Assembly: GCA_017547655.1 (NCBI GenBank)
Contig: JAFYPF010000027.1
Coordinates: 1 to 64,000, forward strand
DNA length: 64,000 nt
Source: Clostridia bacterium
GTDB lineage: Bacteria > Bacillota > Clostridia > Oscillospirales > CAG-272
Reading direction: 5' to 3'
How positions within the stretch are numbered: the first letter of the stretch is position 1; each line of letters opens with the position of its first letter. The notes under the pieces are model-generated. The model searched no databases, was not told where the DNA came from, and saw nothing but the letters and a program-made list of their open reading frames with translations. Positions 1-7,698 of this stretch are shown in pieces. The translations under genes were made by a program, and so were the position numbers.

Positions 1-209
1 ATGAAACCGAAGGTGTTGGTAAGAATCGCAGTCAGAGGATAATGATCCATTACAAATTTATTGGGTATATTGAGATACCCGAATGCAGAAGTAATTACAA
101 GGCAGATACCCGAAAAGGTGTAGCCATAGAGTATATTACCAAATCCGCATAAAACAAAAGAGCAGGCATAAAAACCTGCTCCATACATAACGAAGAAACT
201 TAAAATTAC
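1..209 (-). other. Left edge, unresolved: possible 5' part of a hydrophobic ORF, or non-coding sequence with a hairpin
   Basis: Read on the minus strand this stretch is open and hydrophobic (an ATG at 188 would give about 62 residues running off the left edge). However, a perfect 7-bp hairpin (160-181) followed on the minus strand by TTTTGTTTT lies inside that frame, and no ribosome binding site precedes the ATG. The hairpin looks like a second terminator for the tRNA gene. On the plus strand only a 13-codon tail (1-42) is open. I cannot decide between these readings. Confidence 0.2.
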
Positions 210-253
210 AAAAAAATCGAGTGTCCATAACTCAAATCCGTTATGAACACTCG
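210..253 (-). terminator. Rho-independent terminator of tRNA-Leu(CAG)
   Basis: A 14-bp stem with one mismatch (218-231 against 240-253) is followed on the minus strand by seven T. It lies four bases beyond the CCA end of the tRNA gene. Confidence 0.85.
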
Positions 254-256
254 ATA

Positions 257-343
257 TGGTGCAGGTGACGGGACTTGAACCCACATGAAATTGCTTTCAC
301 TAGAACCTGAATCTAGCGCGTCTGCCAATTCCGCCACACCTGC
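257..343 (-). tRNA. tRNA-Leu (anticodon CAG)
   Basis: The minus strand folds into a class II tRNA with a 7-bp acceptor stem (GCAGGTG with CACCTGC), a D-loop, a long variable arm and a GGTTCAAGTCC T-arm. The anticodon arm is CTAGA-TTCAGGT-TCTAG, so the anticodon is CAG and the tRNA reads CUG. The 3' CCA is encoded (257-259). A consensus promoter lies just upstream and a terminator directly downstream, so it is a single-gene transcription unit. Confidence 0.96.
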
Positions 344-360
344 AAATATCGTACTTTGGT

Positions 361-389
361 ATTCTATCATTTTTGCGTCGATATGTCAA
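361..389 (-). promoter_or_regulatory. Sigma-A promoter for tRNA-Leu(CAG)
   Basis: On the minus strand TTGACA (384-389) and TAGAAT (361-366) are separated by 17 bases. The promoter points into the tRNA gene with a leader of about ten bases. Confidence 0.85.
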
Positions 390-406
390 TGCTTTTTAAA
401 AATTAT

Positions 407-446
407 ACGAAAAAACAAGCAGTTACATTTTGTGTAACTGCTTGCA
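407..446 (-). terminator. Terminator downstream of the NodB-like gene pair
   Basis: An inverted repeat (AGCAGTTACA / TGTAACTGCT) with a T-rich tail on the minus strand follows the stop codon of the minus-strand gene ending at 492. Confidence 0.8.
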
Positions 447-491
447 AATACCGATTTATTAGTCGGGCATCAATGCATTTTGCGCTTTTTA

Positions 492-1661
492 TTAGTTAAG
501 AGTAATAACAACCTTATCGCCTGAACGTTTAATCTTATAGTTGTTGAAGTCCTTGTGGTTTTCATAAAGCTCGATTGTACCGCCCTCAATGTTTGCGGGA
601 ACAAGATTACTCTTTATGCTGATATAGAATTCATCATCAAGCGGAGTCTTGGAGAAGCTTACAGCATCGGAAACATCAATAGTCAATACGTTATTGTCAA
701 AAGAGAGCTTGCTCTTTGTTCTGTAAATGTGCTGATTACAACAGAAAGCGATATCTTTAGAAAGCATAAGACCAAAAATTTCAGCTTGTTTCTTAAACCA
801 TTTAACCCACGGTTCGAGGCATTCCATATTTTTCTGGTAGTTGTATTTGATGAAGTTCGGCCAGTGTGTACTCATAATATCGCCGAACTCGCCATCTTTT
901 TCTTCATAGAAGTCGAAGAGGTATGCAGGATCAACGTCGTAGGCGTTCCACGGGATACCGAATTTTCTGTGTTTTTCGATATACATTGTGTTACCAATAA
1001 ATTCGGAGTAACAAATCTGACCTTTCCAACGGTTGAACCAATATTTCATACCGTATTCTTCCAAAACTTCAGCAATAGGAAGAATGTCTTCCGTAGTCAA
1101 ATTTTGAGGAACGTTTGTGGGAGATGAGAATGTACGGATGGGCTTTTTGAATCCCCAAGAGTCGTAGATCTTGAAATAAAGCTCAAATCTGCGTTCGATA
1201 TCGTCTTTGGGCAACGTGTAGAGATACTTATCACCGGGGTTTTTATAATAGAAATGTTCCATTTCTGTTATTTGACCGCCGTTTGCATCATAGTTGCCGT
1301 GAAGAAGACCGTGGTGGCAGTTTTCAATATATTCAGAGCTTTCGGCTGCTTCGAAGCATCTTTCCGCAAGATCCATATTTATTGTTCTTCTTCTGTCCCA
1401 GTTTTCAGGAGCGTATGTCGGACCTACTTCTCCGCGGAGAATGTTATCCTTGTCCCATTCACCAATAACGAACGGAGCAACAATTTTTTGGCCGATACCT
1501 TTACCGATTTCGTTCAAAATGGTGTAGTCTTCAGGCACGTGGTGTCTCGGCATACCTGTACGGGAGGGTTTTCCTAAATATCTGTCATCTGAACCTCTGA
1601 ACCAACCGATATCGTCAACGCAGAGCTGCAGAGCAGCAGGAAGAATTACTGAATTTTTCAT
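492..1661 (-). CDS. NodB-fold (polysaccharide deacetylase-like) protein, paralogue A
   Basis: A 389-residue protein with no signal peptide or membrane segment. Near the N-terminus it has a LCVDDIGW segment, and around residue 115 a HHGLLHGNYD segment. A paired-Asp motif followed by HxxxH is what metal-dependent NodB-family deacetylases use. The family match is by motif only and the protein is longer than typical NodB domains; the C-terminal 90 residues look like an added beta domain. It shares length, motifs and most of its sequence with the next gene upstream, so the pair is a tandem duplication. GGAG precedes the ATG. The substrate is unknown and a cytoplasmic location is inferred from the missing signal sequence. 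Confidence 0.55.
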   Translation of the reverse strand: MKNSVILPAALQLCVDDIGWFRGSDDRYLGKPSRTGMPRHHVPEDYTILNEIGKGIGQKIVAPFVIGEWDKDNILRGEVGPTYAPENWDRRRTINMDLAERCFEAAESSEYIENCHHGLLHGNYDANGGQITEMEHFYYKNPGDKYLYTLPKDDIERRFELYFKIYDSWGFKKPIRTFSSPTNVPQNLTTEDILPIAEVLEEYGMKYWFNRWKGQICYSEFIGNTMYIEKHRKFGIPWNAYDVDPAYLFDFYEEKDGEFGDIMSTHWPNFIKYNYQKNMECLEPWVKWFKKQAEIFGLMLSKDIAFCCNQHIYRTKSKLSFDNNVLTIDVSDAVSFSKTPLDDEFYISIKSNLVPANIEGGTIELYENHKDFNNYKIKRSGDKVVITLN

Positions 1662-1710
1662 AGATATATACTCCTTTTTTTAATTACAATACCAAAAAAC
1701 TAATCAGTAG

Positions 1711-2880
1711 TTATTTAACGGTAATTTGAACTACGTTCGATGTATGATTAATTTTGTAAATGTTAAAGTTAGTGTGTTTTTCGTAGAGCTCAAAGCTTCC
1801 GCCGTTACATTCGGTTGGGGTAAGGTGGTTTTTGATGCTTATATAGAATTCGCCTTCAAGTGCATCTGTGGGCTTGTTGAGAGCTTCTGTCAAATCAATA
1901 ATAATCTTGTTTTCCTCAAAAGAGAGTTTGCTGAAACGGCGGTAAACATGCTGCTTGGAAGAAAAAGCAATATCTTTCGAGATCATAAGACCAAAAATTT
2001 CAGCTTGTTTCTTGAAATATTTTACCCAACCACCCAAAGCCTTGTAGTTGTTTTGGGGGTGGAAGTGTAAGAAGTTAGGCCAATGCATACCGAGAACGTC
2101 ACCGAGAACTTCATCGCCCTCTTTAGCAAAATCTTTCATATATTCGGGGTCAAAATCGTATATTTCCCAAGACACACCGAAGTTGGTGTTCTTTTCCATA
2201 TAAATAATGCCATCATAGAATACGGTATCGCATACAGTTCTTTTCCAACGGCTCGTCCAATATTCGACGCCGTTTTTCTTTAGAGCTGATGCCAAAGGTA
2301 ACAAATCCTCGTCTGCGAGGTGTTTGGGAATACCGTTGGGGGCGCAGAAAGAACGAATTTTCTTTTTGAAGCCCCAAGAGTTGTATATTTGATTAAATAC
2401 GTCAAGTCTGTAAAGTATTTCTTCTTCAGACTGTGTAGAGAGGAGCTTATCACCGGGATTCTTGTATTCAAAGAATTCCATTTCGGTTATCTGACCGCCT
2501 TTTGCATCGTAGTTACCGTGCAAATTTCCATGGTATGCATATTCGATAAACTCGCTGTTTTCTGCAATTTCAAAGCACTTTTCAGCAACCTTGTAGTTAA
2601 TAAGGGAAGCTCTGTCCCAGGTGTTGGGCTCGTATGTAAAACCGGGTTTTCCTCTTAATATGTTATCTTTATCCCATTCAGCAAGACAGAGAGGACACAT
2701 TATTTTCATATCAATAGCTTTACCGAGGTCGGCAAGCATTTCATAGTCTTCGGGAACGTGATATCTCGGCATACCTGTACGCGAGGGGCGTCCCATGTGT
2801 CTGTCATCTCTTCCTAAAAACCAACCCACGTCGTCAACACAGAGTTGAAGAGCTGCGGGGAGAATAACTGAATCTTTCAT
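1711..2880 (-). CDS. NodB-fold (polysaccharide deacetylase-like) protein, paralogue B
   Basis: A 389-residue paralogue of the adjacent downstream gene, separated from it by about 50 bases and very probably in the same transcript. LCVDDVGW and YHGNLHGNYD keep the predicted metal-site Asp pair and HxxxH. Both paralogues share TGMPR..VPEDY, the WDKDNILRG block and the KWFKKQAEIFGLM / KYFKKQAEIFGLM block. GAGGT lies ahead of the ATG. Exact length conservation suggests both copies are functional, perhaps as a heterodimer or with different substrates. Function beyond the fold is not known. Confidence 0.55.
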   Translation of the reverse strand: MKDSVILPAALQLCVDDVGWFLGRDDRHMGRPSRTGMPRYHVPEDYEMLADLGKAIDMKIMCPLCLAEWDKDNILRGKPGFTYEPNTWDRASLINYKVAEKCFEIAENSEFIEYAYHGNLHGNYDAKGGQITEMEFFEYKNPGDKLLSTQSEEEILYRLDVFNQIYNSWGFKKKIRSFCAPNGIPKHLADEDLLPLASALKKNGVEYWTSRWKRTVCDTVFYDGIIYMEKNTNFGVSWEIYDFDPEYMKDFAKEGDEVLGDVLGMHWPNFLHFHPQNNYKALGGWVKYFKKQAEIFGLMISKDIAFSSKQHVYRRFSKLSFEENKIIIDLTEALNKPTDALEGEFYISIKNHLTPTECNGGSFELYEKHTNFNIYKINHTSNVVQITVK

Positions 2881-3060
2881 ATGTTTTGTACCTCACTGAT
2901 AAATTATTCAATACTTTCACAAGATACATTCTATAACACAATCGGCGAATTGTCAATAATTAAATTATATATTTTACTATAAAAAATTATAGTAAAACAC
3001 GAGTATGTTAATATTCAAAATACATTCATAAATACTAGGTCTTTTTTTAAAACGGATTGA

Positions 3061-3089
3061 TTGACAAATCAGAATATGGGGGGTATAAT
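3061..3089 (+). promoter_or_regulatory. Sigma-A promoter of the DUF6323-DUF6179-cdd unit
   Basis: TTGACA (3061-3066), 17 bases, TATAAT (3084-3089). The leader to the DUF6323 start is about 200 bases. Confidence 0.85.
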
Positions 3090-3123
3090 AATATACAGTT
3101 GTATGCGATTGAAGCGAGTTTGA

Positions 3124-3222
3124 ATGAAAAATCTTAATTTTTTTGTTGCTTTAGTTGCGGTTGCAATGATGCTGTGCGATATCTCTGCGAATGCGTTGAC
3201 GATATTACAGACGTTGCAATAA
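3124..3222 (+). CDS. Possible small secreted or membrane peptide (32 aa)
   Basis: The ORF encodes MKNLNFF followed by a hydrophobic stretch ending in ANA, which resembles a signal peptide. It starts about 30 bases after the predicted transcription start. The ribosome binding site is poor (only GAAGCGAG nearby) and AT-rich sequence produces such ORFs by chance, so confidence is low. Confidence 0.22.
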   Translation: MKNLNFFVALVAVAMMLCDISANALTILQTLQ

Positions 3223-3292
3223 AATATACTTAAAAAATGTTACTGCAGTACCTATTTTTTTAGTTATTGCAAAGAAAAAGAAGAAGTAAAAG

Positions 3293-3817
3293 ATGTATTT
3301 TAAAAGAAACCAAAAAAATAATTCTCTGATTAACATAAATCAAATGCAGTTGTCTGACACGAACGCCCTTAAAGAGTCTTTGGCTGAACTTAACGGCAGA
3401 ACGAATGAGTATGGCGTAGTGCTGACCGTTAAGCAGGTAAACAGGCTTGCGGAAGCGGTTAAGGGGGCGTTAAGAGAGAGCGACAGGGTAGAGATAGGCG
3501 CGGGCATTTTGCCTGTACTTGCAGATGAGTTTTCTCGTTCAATATTTGTCGACCAAGAAAATTATGCGGTGCTTCTTGAAGAGTTGGTATATATTTTTTT
3601 TCAGGTTAAGACGGCTGTGTGCGACAGAATATCTGACAATGACCTTGTTAGATTGCTTAAGGACTACTACGAAAACAAGGCTATGGGATCTGTTGAGATA
3701 ATGAGAGAAAGAGATATTGACATTTTGGTGAAATATGTTGAAACGGAACTGGGGCAATCAAATGTTTCGGTGGGGGACGTTTACGAAACGGAAAGTTATA
3801 CGGATGAAAGAAGTTAA
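3293..3817 (+). CDS. DUF6323 family protein
   Basis: A 174-residue cytoplasmic protein. The core around residues 35-75 (NEYGVVLT, then RVEIGAGILPVL, then a Phe/Tyr-rich stretch) matches my memory of the Clostridia-specific family DUF6323, whose function is unknown. The ribosome binding site is only a weak purine run; an internal ATG at 3344 is an alternative start. The stop overlaps the start of the DUF6179 gene by 14 bases. The two families are habitual neighbours in Clostridia, which suggests a two-protein complex. Confidence 0.7.
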   Translation: MYFKRNQKNNSLININQMQLSDTNALKESLAELNGRTNEYGVVLTVKQVNRLAEAVKGALRESDRVEIGAGILPVLADEFSRSIFVDQENYAVLLEELVYIFFQVKTAVCDRISDNDLVRLLKDYYENKAMGSVEIMRERDIDILVKYVETELGQSNVSVGDVYETESYTDERS

Positions 3818-4763
3818 AAATTATTACGGGAATTCGCTTAATTATGAATATATAAACTTTTCCGATTATTTTCGCACGCTTTCAAGCGAGGGGAAGAGGC
3901 AGTCGTTTTTGTCCGAGAAGAAGTTTGTTGAGGTAAAAAAACAGATAGGCGAAATTTTGTCCGAGCTTATTGCCGAATATACGGGGTATGAAAGCACGTC
4001 GGTTATGAAAGAGACTGCGAACGATATATTTGTGTCGCTTTTGTACTGTCTTGATATGGCGTTATTTACTTTTGAATCGCACGAGGATGCGCTTGATTTT
4101 ATCATAGAGAATGACGTAAGGACTGTTTATAAAAAAGGGCAAAAGGTTATAAAACAATGCGTGTTTGAGTGTATAAGTCTATTGGTAAAGGCAAAAAACA
4201 GCAGAATAAACTATCCTCATTCGCGTTATAACAAGATGCTTGATGGCGAGATACTTGCATATTTGAAGAGATATGACAGCAAGTATTTTGCGCACGGAAT
4301 GAGTAGATATATTTCTTATGATTCGGCAAATGGTTGCGGCGGATACAGAGGAATTTTATATTTAAAGAAACATCTTGAAAATATAATTTTCGAGAATTCG
4401 TTTGTTAATGATTTTGGCGAAGAGTTAATACAAAATCTCATTTACGGTTATTGCGAAAATAACTATATTGCATATAATGAGATTGAAAGTAATATATATT
4501 CAATAGTACTAATGAACCGCATAATTGCCGAGCTGGCGGGGAATGAAGGACTTACGGTTTCAAAGGAAGGTGCTTTAAAAATATCGAAGTTGTTGAAGAA
4601 GCTTCCCGAAAACGAGCAAAGAAGAATTATTATTGATACTGCGGAGAAATATTTTGATGATTCATATACAAAAAAGAGCAGTATAAGACTTGCGGGACAC
4701 GTTGTAAATGCTATAAAGAATAACGATTTAAACAAGATTTTATATATTGGAGAATTAAGATGA
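3804..4763 (+). CDS. DUF6179 family protein
   Basis: A 319-residue, mostly helical soluble protein recognised as the DUF6179 partner of DUF6323. I chose the ATG at 3804 (MKEVKNYYG) over the longer frame from 3735 because the extra residues overlap the upstream gene and have no ribosome binding site. Its stop overlaps the next start as ATGA, so translation of the cytidine deaminase is probably coupled. The function of the family is not known, and nothing here resembles a catalytic motif. Confidence 0.65.
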   Translation: MKEVKNYYGNSLNYEYINFSDYFRTLSSEGKRQSFLSEKKFVEVKKQIGEILSELIAEYTGYESTSVMKETANDIFVSLLYCLDMALFTFESHEDALDFIIENDVRTVYKKGQKVIKQCVFECISLLVKAKNSRINYPHSRYNKMLDGEILAYLKRYDSKYFAHGMSRYISYDSANGCGGYRGILYLKKHLENIIFENSFVNDFGEELIQNLIYGYCENNYIAYNEIESNIYSIVLMNRIIAELAGNEGLTVSKEGALKISKLLKKLPENEQRRIIIDTAEKYFDDSYTKKSSIRLAGHVVNAIKNNDLNKILYIGELR

Positions 4764-5140
4764 AATATCCGATAAAGGAAGCGTTTGAAGCGCAGAAAAA
4801 TGCTTATGCGCCATATTCGAAATTTTTTGTCGGTGCCGCGTTGCTTTGCGGTGACGGCAGAGTATATAAGGGCTGTAATATTGAAAATTCATCATATCCG
4901 GTAACGATATGCGCCGAGCGTGTTGTGATTGGTAATGCGATTGCCGACGGCAACAGAGACTTTAAAGCTATAGTAATAACGGGGGGAGATGATTATTGTT
5001 ATCCTTGCGGAATGTGCAGACAGACGTTGGCTGAATTCTGCGACGGGGATTTTAGAGTTGTGTTGGCGAAGAGCGAAAATGAGATTAAGGTGTATAAATT
5101 AAGCGAGCTTTTGCCCGAAAGTTTTGTTCTTGATAAATAA
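4760..5140 (+). CDS. cdd: Cytidine deaminase
   Basis: A 126-residue homotetramer-type cytidine deaminase, which converts cytidine and deoxycytidine to uridine and deoxyuridine in pyrimidine salvage. The zinc site is visible as TICAERV, with the catalytic Glu after the first Cys, and PCGMCRQ supplying the other two Cys. The N-terminal AYAPYSKFFVGAA and CNIENSSYP are the substrate-binding blocks. Length is typical. It is the last gene of the DUF6323-DUF6179 unit (ATGA overlap). Confidence 0.93.
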   Translation: MKYPIKEAFEAQKNAYAPYSKFFVGAALLCGDGRVYKGCNIENSSYPVTICAERVVIGNAIADGNRDFKAIVITGGDDYCYPCGMCRQTLAEFCDGDFRVVLAKSENEIKVYKLSELLPESFVLDK

Positions 5141-5175
5141 AATATTTATTTTAATTAAAAAATGCGGAATTTTTC

Positions 5176-5204
5176 TTGACATACTTAATTTTGTGTGGTA
5201 TTAT
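5176..5204 (+). promoter_or_regulatory. Sigma-A promoter of asd
   Basis: TTGACA (5176-5181), 17 bases, TATTAT (5199-5204). It starts the T-box leader. Confidence 0.8.
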
Positions 5205-5210
5205 TATGTA

Positions 5211-5408
5211 AATTTACGGGATATGTTTTGTTTTAATTACCGTTGCAGAGAGCGGCTTTATAAGCTGGAAAAGCCGTACGGAAAAGATACAAAGTACCAC
5301 CTGTGAGTCAGTTTTTATATAGCTATACACGAGTGAAACATTTGGGTGGAACCGTGCGGATAAAGAATATATCCTCACCCCGAAGCAGAGATATGCTTCG
5401 GTTTTTTT
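5211..5408 (+). promoter_or_regulatory. T-box riboswitch leader of asd, probably lysine-responsive
   Basis: The hallmark T-box TGGGTGGAACCGTGCGG (5343-5359) is present, followed by a strong terminator. Upstream, the Stem I distal region has AGAGAG (5247-5252), a CGGCTT/AAGCCG stem and the GCTGG loop (GNUG motif, 5264-5268). The 3' side of the specifier loop reads GAA-AAG-A (5281-5287). In known T-boxes the codon follows GAA and precedes a purine, so the specifier would be AAG (Lys). That suits asd, whose product feeds lysine and diaminopimelate synthesis. Uncharged tRNA would stabilise the antiterminator. The lower part of Stem I is not clear, so the specifier call is inference. Confidence 0.85.
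5380..5408 (+). terminator. T-box-controlled terminator ahead of asd
   Basis: An 8-bp perfect stem (CCGAAGCA / TGCTTCGG), six-base loop and seven T, 50 bases before the asd start. Confidence 0.88.
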
Positions 5409-5460
5409 GTTATTTGTTTATTAGAAAAAATAAATTCATTATAGAAATGGAGAAGATATT

Positions 5461-6549
5461 ATGGAAAGAAAATTAAGAGTAGGCGTTGTAGGCGGAACCG
5501 GTATGGTAGGTCAGCGTTTTTTGACACTCCTTGATAATCACCCCTATTTTGAAGTAGTAGCTATTGCGGCAAGCTCACGATCTGCAGGAAAGACTTATGA
5601 AGAAGCGGTTGGAGAGAGATGGAAGCTTAAGACTCCTATGCCCGAAGCGGTAAAGAAGATTGTTGTTACAGATGCGTCTGATATAAAAGAAAGTACAGAA
5701 AAGGTAGATTTTGTTTTCTGCGCTGTTGATATGAAGAAGGATGAGATTAAGGCGTTGGAAGAAGCTTATGCGAAGGCTGAAATCCCCGTTGTATCCAACA
5801 ACTCTGCTCACCGTTGGACTCCAGACGTACCTATGGTAGTTCCGGAAATTAACGATGCTCACCTTGAAGTTATCGAAGCACAGAAGAAGAGACTTGGCAC
5901 GAAAAGGGGCTTTATTGCGGTTAAACCCAATTGTTCAATCCAGAGCTATGTTCCTATGCTTTCTGCATTGCTTAAATATGAGCCCACAGATGTAGTTGTA
6001 ACTACATATCAGGCAATTTCTGGTGCAGGTAAGACATTCAAGGAATGGCCCGAAATGATTGACAACGTTATTCCTTATATCGGAGGCGAAGAAGAGAAGA
6101 GCGAACAAGAGCCTCTTCGTATTTGGGGTAAGGTTGAAAACGGAGAAATCGTTAAGGCAGAAGGACCTCACATTACTACACAGTGTATAAGAGTTCCTGT
6201 AACAGACGGACACTTGGCTGCTGTGTTTGTATCATTCAAGAACAAGCCTACGAAGGAAGAAATTTTGAAGGCTTGGAAAGAATATAAGGGAGCTCCCCAG
6301 GAACTCGAATTGCCCTCTGCACCCAAGCAGTTTATTACATATTTTGAAGAAGATAACCGTCCACAAACAGGTATTGACAGAGATGTTGAAAAAGGAATGG
6401 GTATTTCAGCGGGCAGACTTCGCGAAGACCACCTTTACGATTATAAGTTTATCGGCCTTTCGCACAACACGTTGAGAGGTGCGGCAGGCGGTGCTGTGCT
6501 TATTGCAGAGCTTCTTGCTAAAAAGGGTTACTTGACTCCCAAAGACTAA
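5461..6549 (+). CDS. asd: Aspartate-semialdehyde dehydrogenase
   Basis: A 362-residue enzyme that reduces aspartyl phosphate to aspartate semialdehyde with NADPH, the branch point for lysine/diaminopimelate, threonine and methionine. The N-terminal GGTGMVGQRF is the nucleotide-binding glycine loop. KPNCSIQSY carries the catalytic Cys, ISGAGKTF and the late LSHNTLRGAAGG complete the active site. The PNCSIQ form and the length are those of the archaeal/fungal-type branch rather than the short enterobacterial type. It stands alone behind the T-box and is closed by its own terminator. Confidence 0.93.
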   Translation: MERKLRVGVVGGTGMVGQRFLTLLDNHPYFEVVAIAASSRSAGKTYEEAVGERWKLKTPMPEAVKKIVVTDASDIKESTEKVDFVFCAVDMKKDEIKALEEAYAKAEIPVVSNNSAHRWTPDVPMVVPEINDAHLEVIEAQKKRLGTKRGFIAVKPNCSIQSYVPMLSALLKYEPTDVVVTTYQAISGAGKTFKEWPEMIDNVIPYIGGEEEKSEQEPLRIWGKVENGEIVKAEGPHITTQCIRVPVTDGHLAAVFVSFKNKPTKEEILKAWKEYKGAPQELELPSAPKQFITYFEEDNRPQTGIDRDVEKGMGISAGRLREDHLYDYKFIGLSHNTLRGAAGGAVLIAELLAKKGYLTPKD

Positions 6550-6573
6550 TCTTTTTAAAATAACTATAGAAAA

Positions 6574-6606
6574 TGAAGTATTGTTTTTGCAGTACTTCGT
6601 TTTTTT
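6574..6606 (+). terminator. Terminator of asd
   Basis: GAAGTA and TACTTC arms with a T-rich tail (CGTTTTTTTCT) downstream of the asd stop. Confidence 0.85.
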
Positions 6607-6679
6607 CTTTCTGTATTGTATAGGGTAAAAAAATAAGGGATTTGCAAAATATTATTTGATATAAAATGTTCTTAAAGTA

Positions 6680-6708
6680 TTGACAATTATAAATTTATTT
6701 GTTATAAT
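6680..6708 (+). promoter_or_regulatory. Sigma-A promoter for tRNA-Leu(CAA)
   Basis: TTGACA (6680-6685), 17 bases, TATAAT (6703-6708), 20 bases before the tRNA 5' end. Confidence 0.88.
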
Positions 6709-6728
6709 ACAAAATGTTGAAAATAAGC

Positions 6729-6815
6729 GCCGGAATGATGGAATTGGCAGACGTGCTGGACTCAAAATCCAGTGGTAGCGATACCGTGCGGGTTCGACCC
6801 CCGCTTCCGGCACCA
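6729..6815 (+). tRNA. tRNA-Leu (anticodon CAA)
   Basis: A class II tRNA with acceptor stem GCCGGAA/TTCCGGC, anticodon arm CTGGA-CTCAAAA-TCCAG (anticodon CAA, reads UUG), a long variable arm, GGTTCGACCCC T-arm and encoded CCA (6813-6815). It has its own promoter and terminator. Confidence 0.96.
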
Positions 6816-6848
6816 AAAATCCGTACACGTAAATGTGCGGATTTTTTT
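6816..6848 (+). terminator. Terminator of tRNA-Leu(CAA)
   Basis: AAATCCG-T-ACA and TGT-G-CGGATTT arms followed by a T run directly after the CCA end. Confidence 0.85.
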
Positions 6849-6926
6849 ACTATTCACTATTCCTTTTTTATGGTTGCATTGATTTATTCTGCTTTTTATG
6901 CTATAATACTAAAGAGGTGAAGTTAA

Positions 6927-7652
6927 ATGACCGAAAAGACGATAAACGGAATAAAGGTACATCAATATAATTGTGTAGATTCGACTAACAGAATAGCTCT
7001 TGAAAACACAGATTCACAGCACTTACTGACGATAATATCCGATAGTCAGTCGGGCGGAAAAGGTCGAATGGGAAGAAAGTATTTTTCGTATAACGGCGGA
7101 CTTTATATGTCGGTTGTTTTGCTGATGCCGGAGATAACAATACCCATAAATTTATGTACGCCTGCGGCGGCATTGGCAGTAAAGTACGCATTAGAGGAAT
7201 GTGGTATATTCGGCGTTAAAATAAAGTGGGTAAACGATATTTTGCTTGATAACAGGAAGATCTGCGGTATTCTTACCGAGTGCCGAACGACAGACGAGGG
7301 ATTGAAAAATATAGTTGTTGGTATAGGGATTAACCTTACAAAACCCGAAAAAGGCTTTCCCGAAGAGATAAAGGATAGGGCGGGATATGCTGGCTATAGC
7401 GGCGATAAGCTTATTCTTGCATCTAATATTGCAAACAGACTTGGAAATTTGGTGAAGTCAAACCCGACGGATATTGTAACACAATACGAAAAGAATATGG
7501 CGTGGATAGGTGAAAATGTAACGGTAACTGATTATGCTGACAACAACAAGAAAATAACGGGCACGATAATCGGAGTAAATGAGGACTGTTTCTTGGAAAT
7601 AATACTTAACGACAAAACCGAAAAAGTACTTTCGTCAGGAGAAATAATATAA
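6927..7652 (+). CDS. birA: Biotin--[biotin carboxyl carrier protein] ligase (catalytic domain only)
   Basis: A 241-residue ligase that activates biotin as biotinyl-AMP and attaches it to the carrier lysine. GGKGRMGRKYF is the adenylate/biotin loop; KWVNDILL, KICGILTE and the GIGINL strand are the other conserved blocks. The N-terminal helix-turn-helix of bifunctional BirA repressors is absent, so it probably does not regulate transcription. An AGAGGTGAAG ribosome binding site precedes the ATG. It is convergent with the decarboxylase operon that includes a biotin carrier protein, its most likely local substrate. Confidence 0.92.
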   Translation: MTEKTINGIKVHQYNCVDSTNRIALENTDSQHLLTIISDSQSGGKGRMGRKYFSYNGGLYMSVVLLMPEITIPINLCTPAAALAVKYALEECGIFGVKIKWVNDILLDNRKICGILTECRTTDEGLKNIVVGIGINLTKPEKGFPEEIKDRAGYAGYSGDKLILASNIANRLGNLVKSNPTDIVTQYEKNMAWIGENVTVTDYADNNKKITGTIIGVNEDCFLEIILNDKTEKVLSSGEII

Positions 7653-7681
7653 AAAAAGCTGTGTGTGAACACAGCTTTTTT
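7653..7681. terminator. Bidirectional terminator between birA and oadA
   Basis: A-run, AGCTGTGT/ACACAGCT stem, T-run. It serves birA on the plus strand and oadA on the minus strand. Confidence 0.88.
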
Positions 7682-7698
7682 ATATTATTTGAATACAA

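Larger units (their letters stand above)
2881..3292. other. Intergenic region between divergent units
   Basis: This 412-base AT-rich gap holds a consensus promoter for the plus-strand unit (3061-3089) and a 32-codon ORF with a hydrophobic N-terminus (3124-3222). I saw no riboswitch or terminator in the rest. Confidence 0.6.

Noticed and set aside
1-188. Minus-strand hydrophobic ORF running off the left edge
   Set aside because: No ribosome binding site, and a terminator-like hairpin with a T-rich tail lies within the frame; recorded only as unresolved.
555-1127. 190-codon plus-strand ORF
   Set aside because: It is the antisense shadow of the NodB-like gene, without a ribosome binding site.
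5124-5306. 60-codon ORF in the asd leader
   Set aside because: It crosses the promoter and Stem I of the T-box; the conserved RNA explains the sequence.
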